A stretch of 21,561 nucleotides of DNA from Methylacidiphilum caldifontis (GCA_945860255.1 CAMAQI010000022.1:1-21561), one strand, 5' to 3'; counted from the stretch's first letter, positions 8,298 to 16,002 are shown. The notes: generated by a model from the sequence alone, not told the origin. Numbers and translations are program-made.

Positions 8298-8321
8298 AAC
8301 CATCCCTGTGGGATGGCTGTG
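8298..8321. repeat. Right terminal inverted repeat of the IS
   Basis: Exact inverse of 6875-6898, with the same internal hairpin. Host kinase transcripts entering from the right would read this hairpin first. A U-run follows the stem on the minus strand (about six T), so it could terminate them. Confidence 0.92.
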
Positions 8322-8330
8322 AAAAAAACT
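8322..8330. repeat. Right 9-bp target-site duplication of the IS
   Basis: AAAAAAACT, identical to 6866-6874, immediately outside the right inverted repeat. Confidence 0.9.
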
Positions 8331-8877
8331 TTGTTTTTAATAGAGAGGCCTCCTCCAATTCCTGTAAATAGTTTTTAATCTTTAAAGAGGCCTTGCGCAA
8401 CTCTAACAACGACTGCACCTGATTGGCTAAAATCTCTAAAGAGCGCAGCTGATCGACACTTAATTCTCGTGGAATACGATCGATTGCGCAGACCGTCCCT
8501 AAAGTAACCCCGTTCTCCGCTTGAATCGGAAATCCGGCATAATATCGAATCCTGGGATCCCCTAATACTAAAGGATGACTCTTAAATCGATCGTCTAACC
8601 AAGTATCTTGAACAATCAGAGAACTCGACTCATAAACCGCATATCCACAAAAGGCTAGCTCACGAGGGGTCTCCCGAACCTCAAGTCCGACTTTGGCCTT
8701 AAACCATTGGCGTTTTTCATCCAGCAAGCTAATTAAAGCGATCGGAGTCTGACAAATTTTCGAAGCAAGCTCGACAATCTGATCATAGGCCTCTTCAAAA
8801 TCAGAATCCATGATCTCAAATTGAGACAAGGCCTCTAAACGCTTGGACTCATTTGAGGGGATTTTCGCTCCTAACAT
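8322..8877 (-). pseudogene. 5' part of IS-disrupted GAF histidine kinase (GAF domain)
   Basis: The ATG at 8877 opens a frame encoding a GAF sensor domain (about residues 10-165: NESKRLEALSQFEI, then CQTPIALISLLDEKRQWFKAK, ETPRELAFCGYAV, RIRYYAGFPI, LGTVCAIDR) and a short helical linker ending LLKTKFFS at the IS border. Translation now continues 14 residues into the IS and stops at 8275, giving a 200-residue protein without kinase activity. This GAF type is common in cytosolic kinases and cyclases; its ligand cannot be told from sequence. As first gene of the operon it was probably expressed from a promoter near 8912-8940. The separate GAF product may still fold. Confidence 0.92.
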
Positions 8878-8911
8878 CGGTTAATAATACTCGCCCCCAT
8901 AATAAATCAAT

Positions 8912-8940
8912 ATAATAATCAACTCTCGTGATTATTTGAA
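8912..8940 (-). promoter_or_regulatory. Putative promoter with overlapping palindrome for the kinase operon
   Basis: On the minus strand TTCAAA (8940-8935) and TATTAT (8917-8912) are separated by 17 bases and precede the GAF-kinase ATG by 35 bases. AATAATCA (8914-8921) and TGATTATT (8929-8936) form an 8-bp inverted repeat with a 7-base spacer across the promoter, a reasonable operator position. Sequence-only inference. Confidence 0.4.
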
Positions 8941-8958
8941 CATAAAAACAGATAATTT

Positions 8959-9108
8959 AGCCGCAAAAGAACGCAAAAACAAAAATAATTCCCCTTTGTT
9001 TTTTCAAGCATTCCTGCATTCACTAGAGAGGTCGCTGTATTTTTTTTATTTTTGCGTTCTTTGCGTTCTTTTGCGGCTCAAACAAGCTCCTTGTATTCCC
9101 CCGTTATC
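8959..9108. repeat. Inverted pair of dispersed GCCGCAAAAGAACGCAAA repeats
   Basis: AGCCGCAAAAGAACGCAAA at 8959-8977 is matched exactly in inverse at 9060-9078, with 82 bases between them. The right copy has an extra TTTGCGTTC unit and then continues as CTCAAACAAG...CCCCCGTTATC to 9108. About 60 bases of this copy recur, with a few changes, in inverse at 19969-20027. A degenerate copy lies at 15408-15437. This fills most of the 307-base gap 8878-9184 between divergent genes; no coding sequence is apparent in it. Confidence 0.8.
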
Positions 9109-9119
9109 TGTTCCGATTT

Positions 9120-9148
9120 TTGACGGTGGTACCGAAAAATAGTTATTT
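9120..9148 (+). promoter_or_regulatory. Putative sigma70-type promoter for hldD
   Basis: TTGACG (9120-9125), a 17-base spacer and TTATTT (9143-9148) lie 37 bases upstream of the hldD ATG. The -35 is close to consensus; the -10 is weak. Confidence 0.4.
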
Positions 9149-9184
9149 CTGTTCAATTTTATTTTTTCTCTTTAATCTCCTCGA

Positions 9185-10132
9185 ATGTCAAAAAAGATCC
9201 TCGTCACTGGCGGAGCAGGTTTTGTTGGTTCAAACCTCGCCCTTACCTTACAAGAACGTTTTCCGAAACACGACCTCATTGTCATTGATGACTTTAGATC
9301 AGGTCACTTTCGTAATCTCGAAGGATTCAAAGGAGATTTCATCGCCCATGATCTTTCAAAGATCTGCCTTTCACAACTTTTGGGGAAAACCACTTTTGAG
9401 GCGATTTTTCATTTAAGTTCGATCACCGACACGACCGAACACGATCAGTTCAAACAGACCTACGATAATGTCGAGAGTCTGCGGAATATCCTCAAATTTA
9501 TTGCCGGTAAGAAGACCTCCCTCGTGTATGCCTCTTCTGCCGCCACCTACGGAATCGCTGCCGGAATCAATCGTCTCTCCGATCCTCGTAAGCCGGCCAA
9601 TGTCTATGGATTCTCTAAGGTTCAGCTCGAAAATCTAGCCGCTCAATTTCTCAGGGAATACCCTCGCCAGAAGGTTGTCGGACTTCGCTATTTCAATGTT
9701 TACGGGCCACGCGAAACCCATAAAAAGTCGGCAGCGAGCATGACCTACCAACTAGCCCATCAAATGCTCGCAGGAAAACGCCCGAGAGTTTTTAAACATG
9801 GCGAACAAAAACGAGATTTCATTTATGTGAAAGATATCGTTGAGTTCACCATCGCCGGCTTCACCAAGGCGAAAAAATCTGGGGTCTTCAATGCTGGATC
9901 CGGAAAACCACGGTCTTTTAATGATATCATCGAGACTCTCAACAAGGTCCTGAAGTTAAAAATCACCCCGGATTACTTCGATAATCCCTACCCCTTCTAC
10001 CAGCCTCACACCGAGGCCGATCTGAGTGCCACCAAAAAAGAGCTCAAGACGGAACCGCAATATACCTTAGAAAAAGGGATTGAAGATTACTTCAAAAGCG
10101 GCTGGCTCACCATGACCCCTCCGAAGGTCTAA
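9185..10132 (+). CDS. hldD: ADP-L-glycero-D-manno-heptose 6-epimerase family protein
   Basis: The protein is a 315-residue extended short-chain dehydrogenase/epimerase. It has an N-terminal NAD(P)-binding GGAGFVGS (residues 9-16), the catalytic YASSAATYG strand and YGFSK (Tyr-xxx-Lys) pair. HldD-specific blocks are ITDTTEHD, RYFNVYGPRETHKKSAASM, KRDFIYVKD, and a C-terminal FDNPYPFYQPHTEADLS resembling the HldD PFP...YQ..T.AD segment. HldD converts ADP-D-glycero- to ADP-L-glycero-manno-heptose for the LPS inner core. The length matches the family. It stands as a single gene convergent with uxaC (19 bases between stops). Other LPS genes in the window (kdsA, lptC-like) agree with this role. A related nucleotide-sugar epimerase remains the alternative. 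Confidence 0.82.
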   Translation: MSKKILVTGGAGFVGSNLALTLQERFPKHDLIVIDDFRSGHFRNLEGFKGDFIAHDLSKICLSQLLGKTTFEAIFHLSSITDTTEHDQFKQTYDNVESLRNILKFIAGKKTSLVYASSAATYGIAAGINRLSDPRKPANVYGFSKVQLENLAAQFLREYPRQKVVGLRYFNVYGPRETHKKSAASMTYQLAHQMLAGKRPRVFKHGEQKRDFIYVKDIVEFTIAGFTKAKKSGVFNAGSGKPRSFNDIIETLNKVLKLKITPDYFDNPYPFYQPHTEADLSATKKELKTEPQYTLEKGIEDYFKSGWLTMTPPKV

Positions 10133-10144
10133 TCTAAAATAAAG

Positions 10145-10169
10145 TTAAAGTTTAGTTCCCAAACTTAAA
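10145..10169. terminator. Weak hairpin between convergent hldD and uxaC
   Basis: TTAAAGTTT and AAACTTAAA can pair with one mismatch around a 7-base loop between and into the gene ends. On the plus strand GTAGTTTTT follows shortly after. The stem is AT-only, so any bidirectional termination would be weak. Confidence 0.3.
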
Positions 10170-11567
10170 GTAGTTTTTAGCATTCAAATAACTCACTCGC
10201 TCGACCACACTCCCCACAAGTTCAAAATCATGAGGTAGAAGCCCTCTCTTCATCTCCTCCCCAAGAATTTGACAAAGAATCCGTCGAAAATAGTCATGTC
10301 GAGTATAAGAGAGAAAAGAACGACTGTCGGTTAACATTCCGACAAAACAGGAGAGTAACCCCAATTGAGAGAGAGACTCGATCTGCCGCTTCATTCCATC
10401 GATCTGATCCATAAACCACCAGCCGCTGCCCATTTGCATTTTCCCTGAAATCGTTCCATTTTGAAAATTTCCAATCATGGTTGCGATCAGATCAAAATCA
10501 CGAGAATTTAAATTATACAGAATTGTTTTGGGAAGCTTATCGACGGTATTTAAACGATCCAAATGCTTCGAAAGACTTGCCGCAATCGGTAGATCTCCAA
10601 TCGAATCAAAACCTGAATCGACCCCTACTTTTTGAAGCATTTTGGTGTTATTACTTCTCATCGCTCCGTAATGGATCTGCATCGTCCAATCCTTTTCCGC
10701 ATCCATCAGGGCAAGTTCATGGAGCATAAAAGACTTGTATTTTTCCGTTTCGATTAAAGAAACGGCTTCTCCCCGAAGTCCCTTTTGAAAGATTAAATCC
10801 GCCTCTTGCAAACTACAGTCCAATGACCAAACAGTCTCCACTCCACGATCGGAGAGCTTACAACCCATTTGAGCAAAAAAATCATGACGTATTTGAAGTG
10901 CGCTTAAGAGTGTCAGAAGATCATGGATTTGAACTCCAGAAACGAGACTAAGGCTTCGAATCCAATCGATAAAAATATTTTTACGATCAACGGCTAAAGC
11001 CTTATCGGGTCTCCACGTAGGATAAACATGCGCAGGACATTTTCCCTCTTCTCTGATTTGGCGGTGAAATTCCAAAGAGTCAATCGGATCATCAGTCGTA
11101 CAAATAACCTCGACTTTGAATTTTTGAAGAATTGACCATGCAGAAAAATCAGGAGATTTTAGGATCTGATTCGATTTATTCCAAACAGTCGTTGCCGTTT
11201 CCGAACTAAGAAGTAAGTCAGAGATTCCAAAGTAGCGATCAAGCTCAAGATGACTCCAATGATATAGCGGGTTACGAATCAGCAACGGAACGATCTCTGC
11301 ATATTTACGAAATTTCTCTTCGTCCGAAGCTCTCCCGGTACAATATTCTTCGGCGACTCCAGCAGTCCTCATTGCACGCCACTTATAATGATCTCCGTAG
11401 AGCCAAATCTGAGTCAGATTCTCCCATCGCTTATTTTGGGCTAACTCTTGGGGCGATAGATGGCAATGAAAGTCGATAATGGGCTGTCCCGAGGAAAATC
11501 GACGATACAATTCAATCGACTCAGGGGATTCCAACAAAAAATCAGCATGAATGTAAGGGGCTTTCAT
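10152..11567 (-). CDS. uxaC: Uronate (glucuronate/galacturonate) isomerase
   Basis: The 471-residue protein matches the full length of UxaC, an amidohydrolase-fold isomerase converting D-glucuronate to D-fructuronate and D-galacturonate to D-tagaturonate (EC 5.3.1.12) in the cytoplasm. Seen are IIDFHCHLSPQEL with metal-ligand-type His34/His36, NPLYHWSHLELDRYFGI, VICTTDDPIDSLEFH, the middle MQIHYGAMRSNN, and the C-terminal GMLTDSRSFLSYTRHDYFRRILC. All are family hallmarks. The ATG at 11567 follows an extended -10 promoter. No other uronate-pathway gene is adjacent, but the TonB-dependent receptor directly upstream on the same strand could import oligosaccharides. That link is conjecture. Confidence 0.95.
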   Translation of the reverse strand: MKAPYIHADFLLESPESIELYRRFSSGQPIIDFHCHLSPQELAQNKRWENLTQIWLYGDHYKWRAMRTAGVAEEYCTGRASDEEKFRKYAEIVPLLIRNPLYHWSHLELDRYFGISDLLLSSETATTVWNKSNQILKSPDFSAWSILQKFKVEVICTTDDPIDSLEFHRQIREEGKCPAHVYPTWRPDKALAVDRKNIFIDWIRSLSLVSGVQIHDLLTLLSALQIRHDFFAQMGCKLSDRGVETVWSLDCSLQEADLIFQKGLRGEAVSLIETEKYKSFMLHELALMDAEKDWTMQIHYGAMRSNNTKMLQKVGVDSGFDSIGDLPIAASLSKHLDRLNTVDKLPKTILYNLNSRDFDLIATMIGNFQNGTISGKMQMGSGWWFMDQIDGMKRQIESLSQLGLLSCFVGMLTDSRSFLSYTRHDYFRRILCQILGEEMKRGLLPHDFELVGSVVERVSYLNAKNYFKFGN

Positions 11568-11591
11568 ATTTCTAAATTCAATTTGAACTAA

Positions 11592-11600
11592 ATTATAGCA
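11592..11600 (-). promoter_or_regulatory. Extended -10 promoter for uxaC
   Basis: Minus-strand TGCTATAAT (11600-11592) is a consensus extended -10 element. It lies 24 bases upstream of the uxaC ATG, giving a short leader. The -35 region is poor, which an extended -10 tolerates. Just downstream TTCAA-T-TTGAA forms a small inverted repeat that could be an operator. Confidence 0.5.
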
Positions 11601-11724
11601 TTCGCATTAAAAATGAATAAGCTGAATCGCTCATTATCTTTTTTATCGTTGATTTTGAAAATGACAATTCATTAGAATTAGTCCCTCAATACCGTTGGGA
11701 CAGGCTTTATTTATATGAATGGTG

Positions 11725-13764
11725 TTAAAAAACTAAACCGACACCCAGATAAAAGTTACGCTGGGGAGCTGGATCAATCCCAAGATTACTTGCAGACATA
11801 TAATAGTCCTCATCAAAAATATTGTGAATTCCAAACATCAATCGCAGTCGATTTTCAATGGGCCAAATCTCAAAATTATAATCCCAAACCATAAAGGTTG
11901 GGATATCCCGGGGAATTCCCGTCCCTGGAGTAGAATTATCTGAAGCCGCAAAATACTCTTCAACCCACATTCCCGTAATCCCCATCTTTATCAACTTCTC
12001 ATAAGTATAATAAAGACCTCCTTTGATCGTAAAATCAGGAGAAGTGGGGGGTTGTCGATCCAGATCTCGCCCTGACACAGTTTGTGAATCTAAGATTGAG
12101 ATGTTTCCAGACAACGCAACATCCCCCCATTTTGATGGCTCATACTTCGATTTATTTTCAATCAAGTCTTGCCAAAGATGTGTCACTACGACCCGCATTT
12201 TGCCTTCCATCCCCCGAGTAATCAATCGCCTGTTATTTTGTGCAATCGTGATGGATCCTGAGTTTGTCGTCGTCATTATATCATCCGCATCGATTAAAAA
12301 AAGACTCCCCGAATAATCAGCCCAAGGGCGAATATTTCCGCGAAGTCCTCCTTCATATTTCACTGTATTTTGAGGCGAAAAATTTCCAGAAGAAATTTTC
12401 GTTGCAGATCCAGGCTGTGATAAGGTATCAACATCGATATTGGTATGGTCTTGCATCACCTCTAAAAACAAATCGGTTTTATGAAGTATTTCATAAGAAG
12501 TTTGTAGTGAAAATTTTGGAATAAAATCCACTTGGGTTCGATCAATATTCGGGTAGTCACGTCTGCCAGAAACCAGTGTTAAATTATAGTAATCATCAAT
12601 GGCTGCCACCGAATAAATATCTAATCGAGCCCCCGGGGTGATCTTAAATTTTCCAAATTGAAATTGGTTTTCTAAATAAACTCCTCCTCCATGAGACAAG
12701 CGTCTCGTCAGATATCGAGCTCGGGTATCATTGAGTGATAATTGGGTGGCTTGATGCGCACTATTCGTATCCTTGTAAAAATCATAGTCAAAGCCCACAT
12801 TTAGATTTTGTTTGTCCCCCTGTATATCCCATGTTTTATAAAGCTTTGCGCGAGCTCCAATCACCGTCGAATTTCTTAGGCGTGTGGCATTAAGTCCTCC
12901 GGCTTCTGTTCCCAATTGTTCTCGGGTCGTATGATCTTCTATCGATCCATATCCCGTCATTTCAAAACCGGCATCCTCAGAAAGTTTAATATTGGTCCGG
13001 AGATAGCCCGTGTGCTTTCCATTCCATTCTCGATTGAGACGTCGTGAAATATTATCTCGATTGCTATTATATTGTGTCGTGGTCAGCCCCCCTGGCTCCC
13101 CTCTCTCAAGTTCCTCGGAAAAATAACCTAAAGTCCAGAGTTGATCTTCATTGGGATTGAACAAAAATTTAGCGTTCGAGGTAAAATCTGAAAAGTCGGA
13201 ATTATGACGAATTCCATCCATTTGTTGGTGAGAAACACTTAAAAGATATCCAAACTGATCCACCGTCCCTTCGGCTTGAGTGCTCATCGAATACAACTCA
13301 TTACTCCCCAGAGTATGATTTGTACTCAACCGAAATGGAGTATCAAGCGTCGGATTTTTTGTCACATAATTAATGCTACTGATTCCTCTCACCCCCAAAG
13401 AGGTGGAGGCATTATTGTAAAAATCAATTCTCTCTACATTATCGAGATTGGGTAGAAAATTCAAATCCCCCGCTTGCTTGGGGTGCCGAGAGACCGGAAT
13501 GCCGTCCATGTAATTGGCCACCGCTTGATTTCGAAAGGAACTATTAAAAGTGGTATCATGAGGTCCATAAAGATGATTGACCAATAATCCAGGGATCTCG
13601 GTCACTACTTGACGGTTATTTCCAATCGGATTTCTTGCATATTGAGAAATATTCACGCGAGTTGAAGGTTGTGTGGTCTCTTCAAATTGGAGTGTTTTGA
13701 ATTTAACTTGGGGGTTAAATCGAATCCTCGAAGAATTCCGCTGTCGGCTTGGGCCTTGTTCCAA
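11725..13764 (-). CDS. TonB-dependent outer-membrane receptor, apparently lacking its signal peptide
   Basis: The open frame encodes 679 residues. The plug domain begins near residue 45 (NRQVVTEIPGLLVNHLYGPHDTTF, then VANYMDGIPVS, NVERIDFYNNASTSLGVRGISSINYVTKNP). A TonB-receptor beta-barrel follows, with alternating aromatic strands, FGIHNIFDEDYY near the end and a terminal Phe (YLGVGLVF), as outer-membrane proteins have. It would import a siderophore, sugar or other ligand; the substrate is unknown. The 5' end is odd. The frame starts only at a TTG inside yggS (49-base overlap), and the next candidate is a GTG at 13656. Neither gives a hydrophobic signal peptide, which this class needs for export. 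A 5' deletion against yggS would explain this, making it probably non-functional. It lies directly downstream of yggS. Confidence 0.82.
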   Translation of the reverse strand: MEQGPSRQRNSSRIRFNPQVKFKTLQFEETTQPSTRVNISQYARNPIGNNRQVVTEIPGLLVNHLYGPHDTTFNSSFRNQAVANYMDGIPVSRHPKQAGDLNFLPNLDNVERIDFYNNASTSLGVRGISSINYVTKNPTLDTPFRLSTNHTLGSNELYSMSTQAEGTVDQFGYLLSVSHQQMDGIRHNSDFSDFTSNAKFLFNPNEDQLWTLGYFSEELERGEPGGLTTTQYNSNRDNISRRLNREWNGKHTGYLRTNIKLSEDAGFEMTGYGSIEDHTTREQLGTEAGGLNATRLRNSTVIGARAKLYKTWDIQGDKQNLNVGFDYDFYKDTNSAHQATQLSLNDTRARYLTRRLSHGGGVYLENQFQFGKFKITPGARLDIYSVAAIDDYYNLTLVSGRRDYPNIDRTQVDFIPKFSLQTSYEILHKTDLFLEVMQDHTNIDVDTLSQPGSATKISSGNFSPQNTVKYEGGLRGNIRPWADYSGSLFLIDADDIMTTTNSGSITIAQNNRRLITRGMEGKMRVVVTHLWQDLIENKSKYEPSKWGDVALSGNISILDSQTVSGRDLDRQPPTSPDFTIKGGLYYTYEKLIKMGITGMWVEEYFAASDNSTPGTGIPRDIPTFMVWDYNFEIWPIENRLRLMFGIHNIFDEDYYMSASNLGIDPAPQRNFYLGVGLVF

Positions 13765-14428
13765 ATAAAACCGTTCCGAGTCGAATCATCGTACTCCCCT
13801 CTTCAATTGCGACCTCAAAATCTTGGCTCATCCCCATCGAAAGCTCGGGAAGATGAAGCCCCGTCTCTTGCTGAATTCGATCCCGTAACTCTCTCAACTG
13901 TGCAAAGTAAGGACGCGTTTTCGTTGAATCCTCCATCCAAGGAGCCATTGTCATTAATCCCCTTAGTTCAAGAGATGGCAATTGGTTTATCTCCTCTGCT
14001 AATCGTGCCGCCTGCTCCGGTTTAACCCCAAATTTACTCCCCTCCCCAGAAACGTTGACCTCCATTAATACTCCCATTCTTTTCCCAATCACCTCACAAC
14101 GTTTCGATATCTCCTGAGCGAGAGCCAAAGTATCCACTGAATCGATCTGATCGAAAATTTGAACCGCATTTTTTACTTTATTCCCCTGCAAATGCCCGAT
14201 CAAATGCCAAATCCCTTTTTCTCCAATCAGATTCTTTTTCGCAAGGGCCTCTTGAACTTTATTTTCACCCAAATGCAAAATCCCTAAGCGAAGCCCCTCC
14301 TCGACGGTTTCTGGGGGGTGAGTCTTCGTCACCCCAATCAACAAAACTTCCTCAATTCCCCTCCCACTTTTCTCGCAGGAACGCCGCATTCTCTCTTGAA
14401 TCTCTTGATATCGGCTTTCGATTGTCAT
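13715..14428 (-). CDS. yggS: PLP homeostasis protein (YggS/PROSC family)
   Basis: The 237-residue alanine-racemase-fold protein binds pyridoxal 5'-phosphate and keeps vitamin B6 and amino-acid pools in balance without known catalytic turnover. Lys35 in LLIGVTKTHP is the PLP lysine. Other family blocks are LGENKVQEALAKK, WHLIGHLQGNKVK, IDSVDTLALAQEI, LMEVNVSGEGSKFGVKPE, LRGLMTMAPW, LSMGMSQDFEVAIEEGSTMIRLGTVLFGTR. Length and ends are normal, so the gene is intact even though the receptor frame begins inside its last codons. It is divergent from the LysR gene with 54 bases between starts, so the regulators may share the space. Confidence 0.95.
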   Translation of the reverse strand: MTIESRYQEIQERMRRSCEKSGRGIEEVLLIGVTKTHPPETVEEGLRLGILHLGENKVQEALAKKNLIGEKGIWHLIGHLQGNKVKNAVQIFDQIDSVDTLALAQEISKRCEVIGKRMGVLMEVNVSGEGSKFGVKPEQAARLAEEINQLPSLELRGLMTMAPWMEDSTKTRPYFAQLRELRDRIQQETGLHLPELSMGMSQDFEVAIEEGSTMIRLGTVLFGTRPKPTAEFFEDSI

Positions 14429-14482
14429 AAGTAATTAATCATTTCCCTTGAATATTCATTAGGTTTGCTTATTGTAGAAGAT

Positions 14483-15391
14483 ATGCAAGTTGAATCCTTT
14501 AAGGTTTTTCGTGACCTCGTCGACACTGAAAGCTTTAGCAAAGCGGCACAGCTTAATTTTGTCACTCAATCTGCAGTCAGTCAACAAATCCGAAGTCTTG
14601 AAGAGAAATTTCATACCCCTCTCATCGAGAGAAGCAGTAAACGTTTCTCCTTAACTCGTGAAGGGCACATTCTTTATGCGACGAGTAAAGAGATCATTTA
14701 CTCCTACGATAAGCTCCAACATCAAATCTCCGAAATGCGAAATGTCGTTTCAGGGACAATTCGACTCGCAACGGTTTACAGTATTGGACTTCACGAGCTC
14801 CCCCCCTATCTCAAGGTCTTTCTCAAGGAATATCCGAATGTCCATGTCCATGTCGAATATCGCCGTTCGAATCAAGTCTATGACGATGTACTCGACGGAA
14901 CCCGTGACCTCGGCTTAGTCGCCTTCCCGGTTCAGAAAAAAAACCTCAAAATTGAACCTTTTCTTAAAGATCACCTGATCCTGATTTGCCATCCCCAAAA
15001 TTCTTTAGCCTCCCATAAAGAAGTCACACTCGATGCAATTTCCCATCAGAAATTTATCGGCTTTGAACCCGATATCCCGACCCGTAAAGCGATTGATAAG
15101 ATTTTTAAAGAGGCCAATGTCTCCATGTCCCCCTCGATGGAATTCGACAATATCGAAACAGTCAAGCGGGCCGTCGAAATCGATGCCGGTGTCTCGATTG
15201 TTCCTAGGGCGACCGTTCAACAAGAGATTAAAAACGGCACCTTGATCGCCGTCGAATTTAAAGGGTTCACGATTCATCGTCCCCTCGGAATTATCTATCG
15301 GAATGGACGAGTTCTCTCCCCGGCGGTGAAGCGATTCATCAAAACGCTTCACGAGCACCCGGCCTTTTCCGAATTGGGCGTGAAACAGTAA
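14483..15391 (+). CDS. LysR-family transcriptional regulator
   Basis: Translated from the ATG at 14483 (302 residues), which matches the family N-terminus better than the TTG at 14465. The winged HTH covers residues 1-60 (FRDLVDTESFSKAAQLNFVTQSAVSQQIRSLEEKF, with LTREGH). The effector domain covers about 90-290 (GTIRLATVYSIGLHELPPYL, RDLGLVAFPV, LILICHPQNSLA, FDNIETVKRAVEIDAGVSIVPR). The helix-turn-helix and effector pattern resemble the CysL/CbbR-type LysR group; the regulon is unknown. It is divergent from yggS and convergent with the DUF192 gene. LysR proteins usually control a divergent neighbour, so yggS is a candidate, by inference only. Confidence 0.92.
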   Translation: MQVESFKVFRDLVDTESFSKAAQLNFVTQSAVSQQIRSLEEKFHTPLIERSSKRFSLTREGHILYATSKEIIYSYDKLQHQISEMRNVVSGTIRLATVYSIGLHELPPYLKVFLKEYPNVHVHVEYRRSNQVYDDVLDGTRDLGLVAFPVQKKNLKIEPFLKDHLILICHPQNSLASHKEVTLDAISHQKFIGFEPDIPTRKAIDKIFKEANVSMSPSMEFDNIETVKRAVEIDAGVSIVPRATVQQEIKNGTLIAVEFKGFTIHRPLGIIYRNGRVLSPAVKRFIKTLHEHPAFSELGVKQ

Positions 15392-15403
15392 AAACAAAGG
15401 GAA

Positions 15404-15934
15404 TTAATTTTTGAGTTCTTTGCGTTCTCTGTGGCTAAATTCATTGTTTTTAGATTTTAATGAATTCTCTCTTAATGACTCTAACTCTTTTCCCTCAAGG
15501 ACAAGCCTCATTCCTTCTTTCACTTGATTCAACTGAAACCACCCCTGATTCATCTCTAATGCGTAATAGACCTTTTCACTTTGACTCCAAACGGCGCGCT
15601 CATCAAATGGTTTCATCTCAAGAATCTCTAAGATAATTCCCTTACGATCAAGGTAGGCGACCGAAAGAGGAATAGAAACATTCTTCATCCAAAAAGAGGC
15701 TCGCTCCTCACGTTGAAGACAAAAAATCATTCCGGAATTATCAAGTAGACGATCCCGAAACATTAATCCCTGAGCCAACTCCCGAGGAGTTACCGCCACT
15801 TCCGCTAATATCTGAATCGCTCCCACACGAGCCTTGACCTTTTTCAAGGGGGGGTTCGCAGAGAGAACTTGAGAAAATAAATGCCCAACTAAAAAAAAGG
15901 TTAAGAAACCGAACGCATAAATATTCTTCATCAC
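15404..15934 (-). CDS. Secreted DUF192 protein with repeat-derived C-terminal tail
   Basis: The 176-residue protein starts with a signal peptide (about 1-26: hydrophobic IYAFGFLTFFLVGHLFSQVL, then SAN). A DUF192 domain follows (about 36-150), with hallmark strings ELAQGLMFRDRL, GMIFCL, ASFWMKNVSIPLSVAYLD, and YYALEMNQGWF. DUF192 proteins are small, exported and of unknown biochemical role. The domain normally ends about where MRLVLEGKEL ends here. The extra tail (last 20-25 residues, SKNNEFSHRERKELKN) is encoded by a copy of the dispersed repeat at 15408-15437, so it is probably acquired. Convergent with the LysR gene (12 bases between stops). Confidence 0.85.
   Translation of the reverse strand: MMKNIYAFGFLTFFLVGHLFSQVLSANPPLKKVKARVGAIQILAEVAVTPRELAQGLMFRDRLLDNSGMIFCLQREERASFWMKNVSIPLSVAYLDRKGIILEILEMKPFDERAVWSQSEKVYYALEMNQGWFQLNQVKEGMRLVLEGKELESLRENSLKSKNNEFSHRERKELKN
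15408..15437. repeat. Degenerate copy of the dispersed repeat inside a gene end
   Basis: TTTTTGAGTTCTTTGCGTTC followed by TCTGTGGCTA matches the repeat at 9049-9078 with a few substitutions. It covers the last codons of the DUF192 gene and the gap to the LysR stop. Confidence 0.65.
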
Positions 15935-15983
15935 ATGAAACCTGCGTTGAGAATTAAATACCGGAATGAATCAGATCCATCAA

Positions 15984-16002
15984 TGATTGAGTCCCTCAAT
16001 CA
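15984..16002 (-). terminator. Hairpin just after the cNMP-domain gene
   Basis: TGATTGAG-TCC-CTCAATCA forms an 8-bp perfect stem with a 3-base loop, 6 bases beyond the stop of the cNMP gene. No T-run follows on the minus strand, so it may be a partial terminator, an RNA stabiliser or an operator before the DUF192 gene. Confidence 0.4.

Larger units (their letters stand above)
6875..8321 (+). mobile_element. Complete IS4-family insertion sequence, 1447 bp
   Basis: The element is bounded by perfect 24-base inverted repeats (6875-6898 and 8298-8321) and flanked by 9-base direct duplications AAAAAAACT. It carries one intact DDE transposase gene. It lies in the opposite orientation to the kinase gene it splits, interrupting it 3-4 codons before the phosphoacceptor histidine. 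Intact ends, intact gene and unmutated duplications show recent insertion and probable activity. The group within IS4 is not assigned. Confidence 0.95.

Noticed and set aside
8959..9078. Repeats between 8959 and 9078 as a CRISPR array
   Set aside because: Only two inverted copies with an 82-base gap, no regular spacers and no cas gene.
15005..15397. Long antisense frame opposite the LysR gene
   Set aside because: It mirrors codon structure of a clear LysR domain on the other strand and shows no domain of its own.
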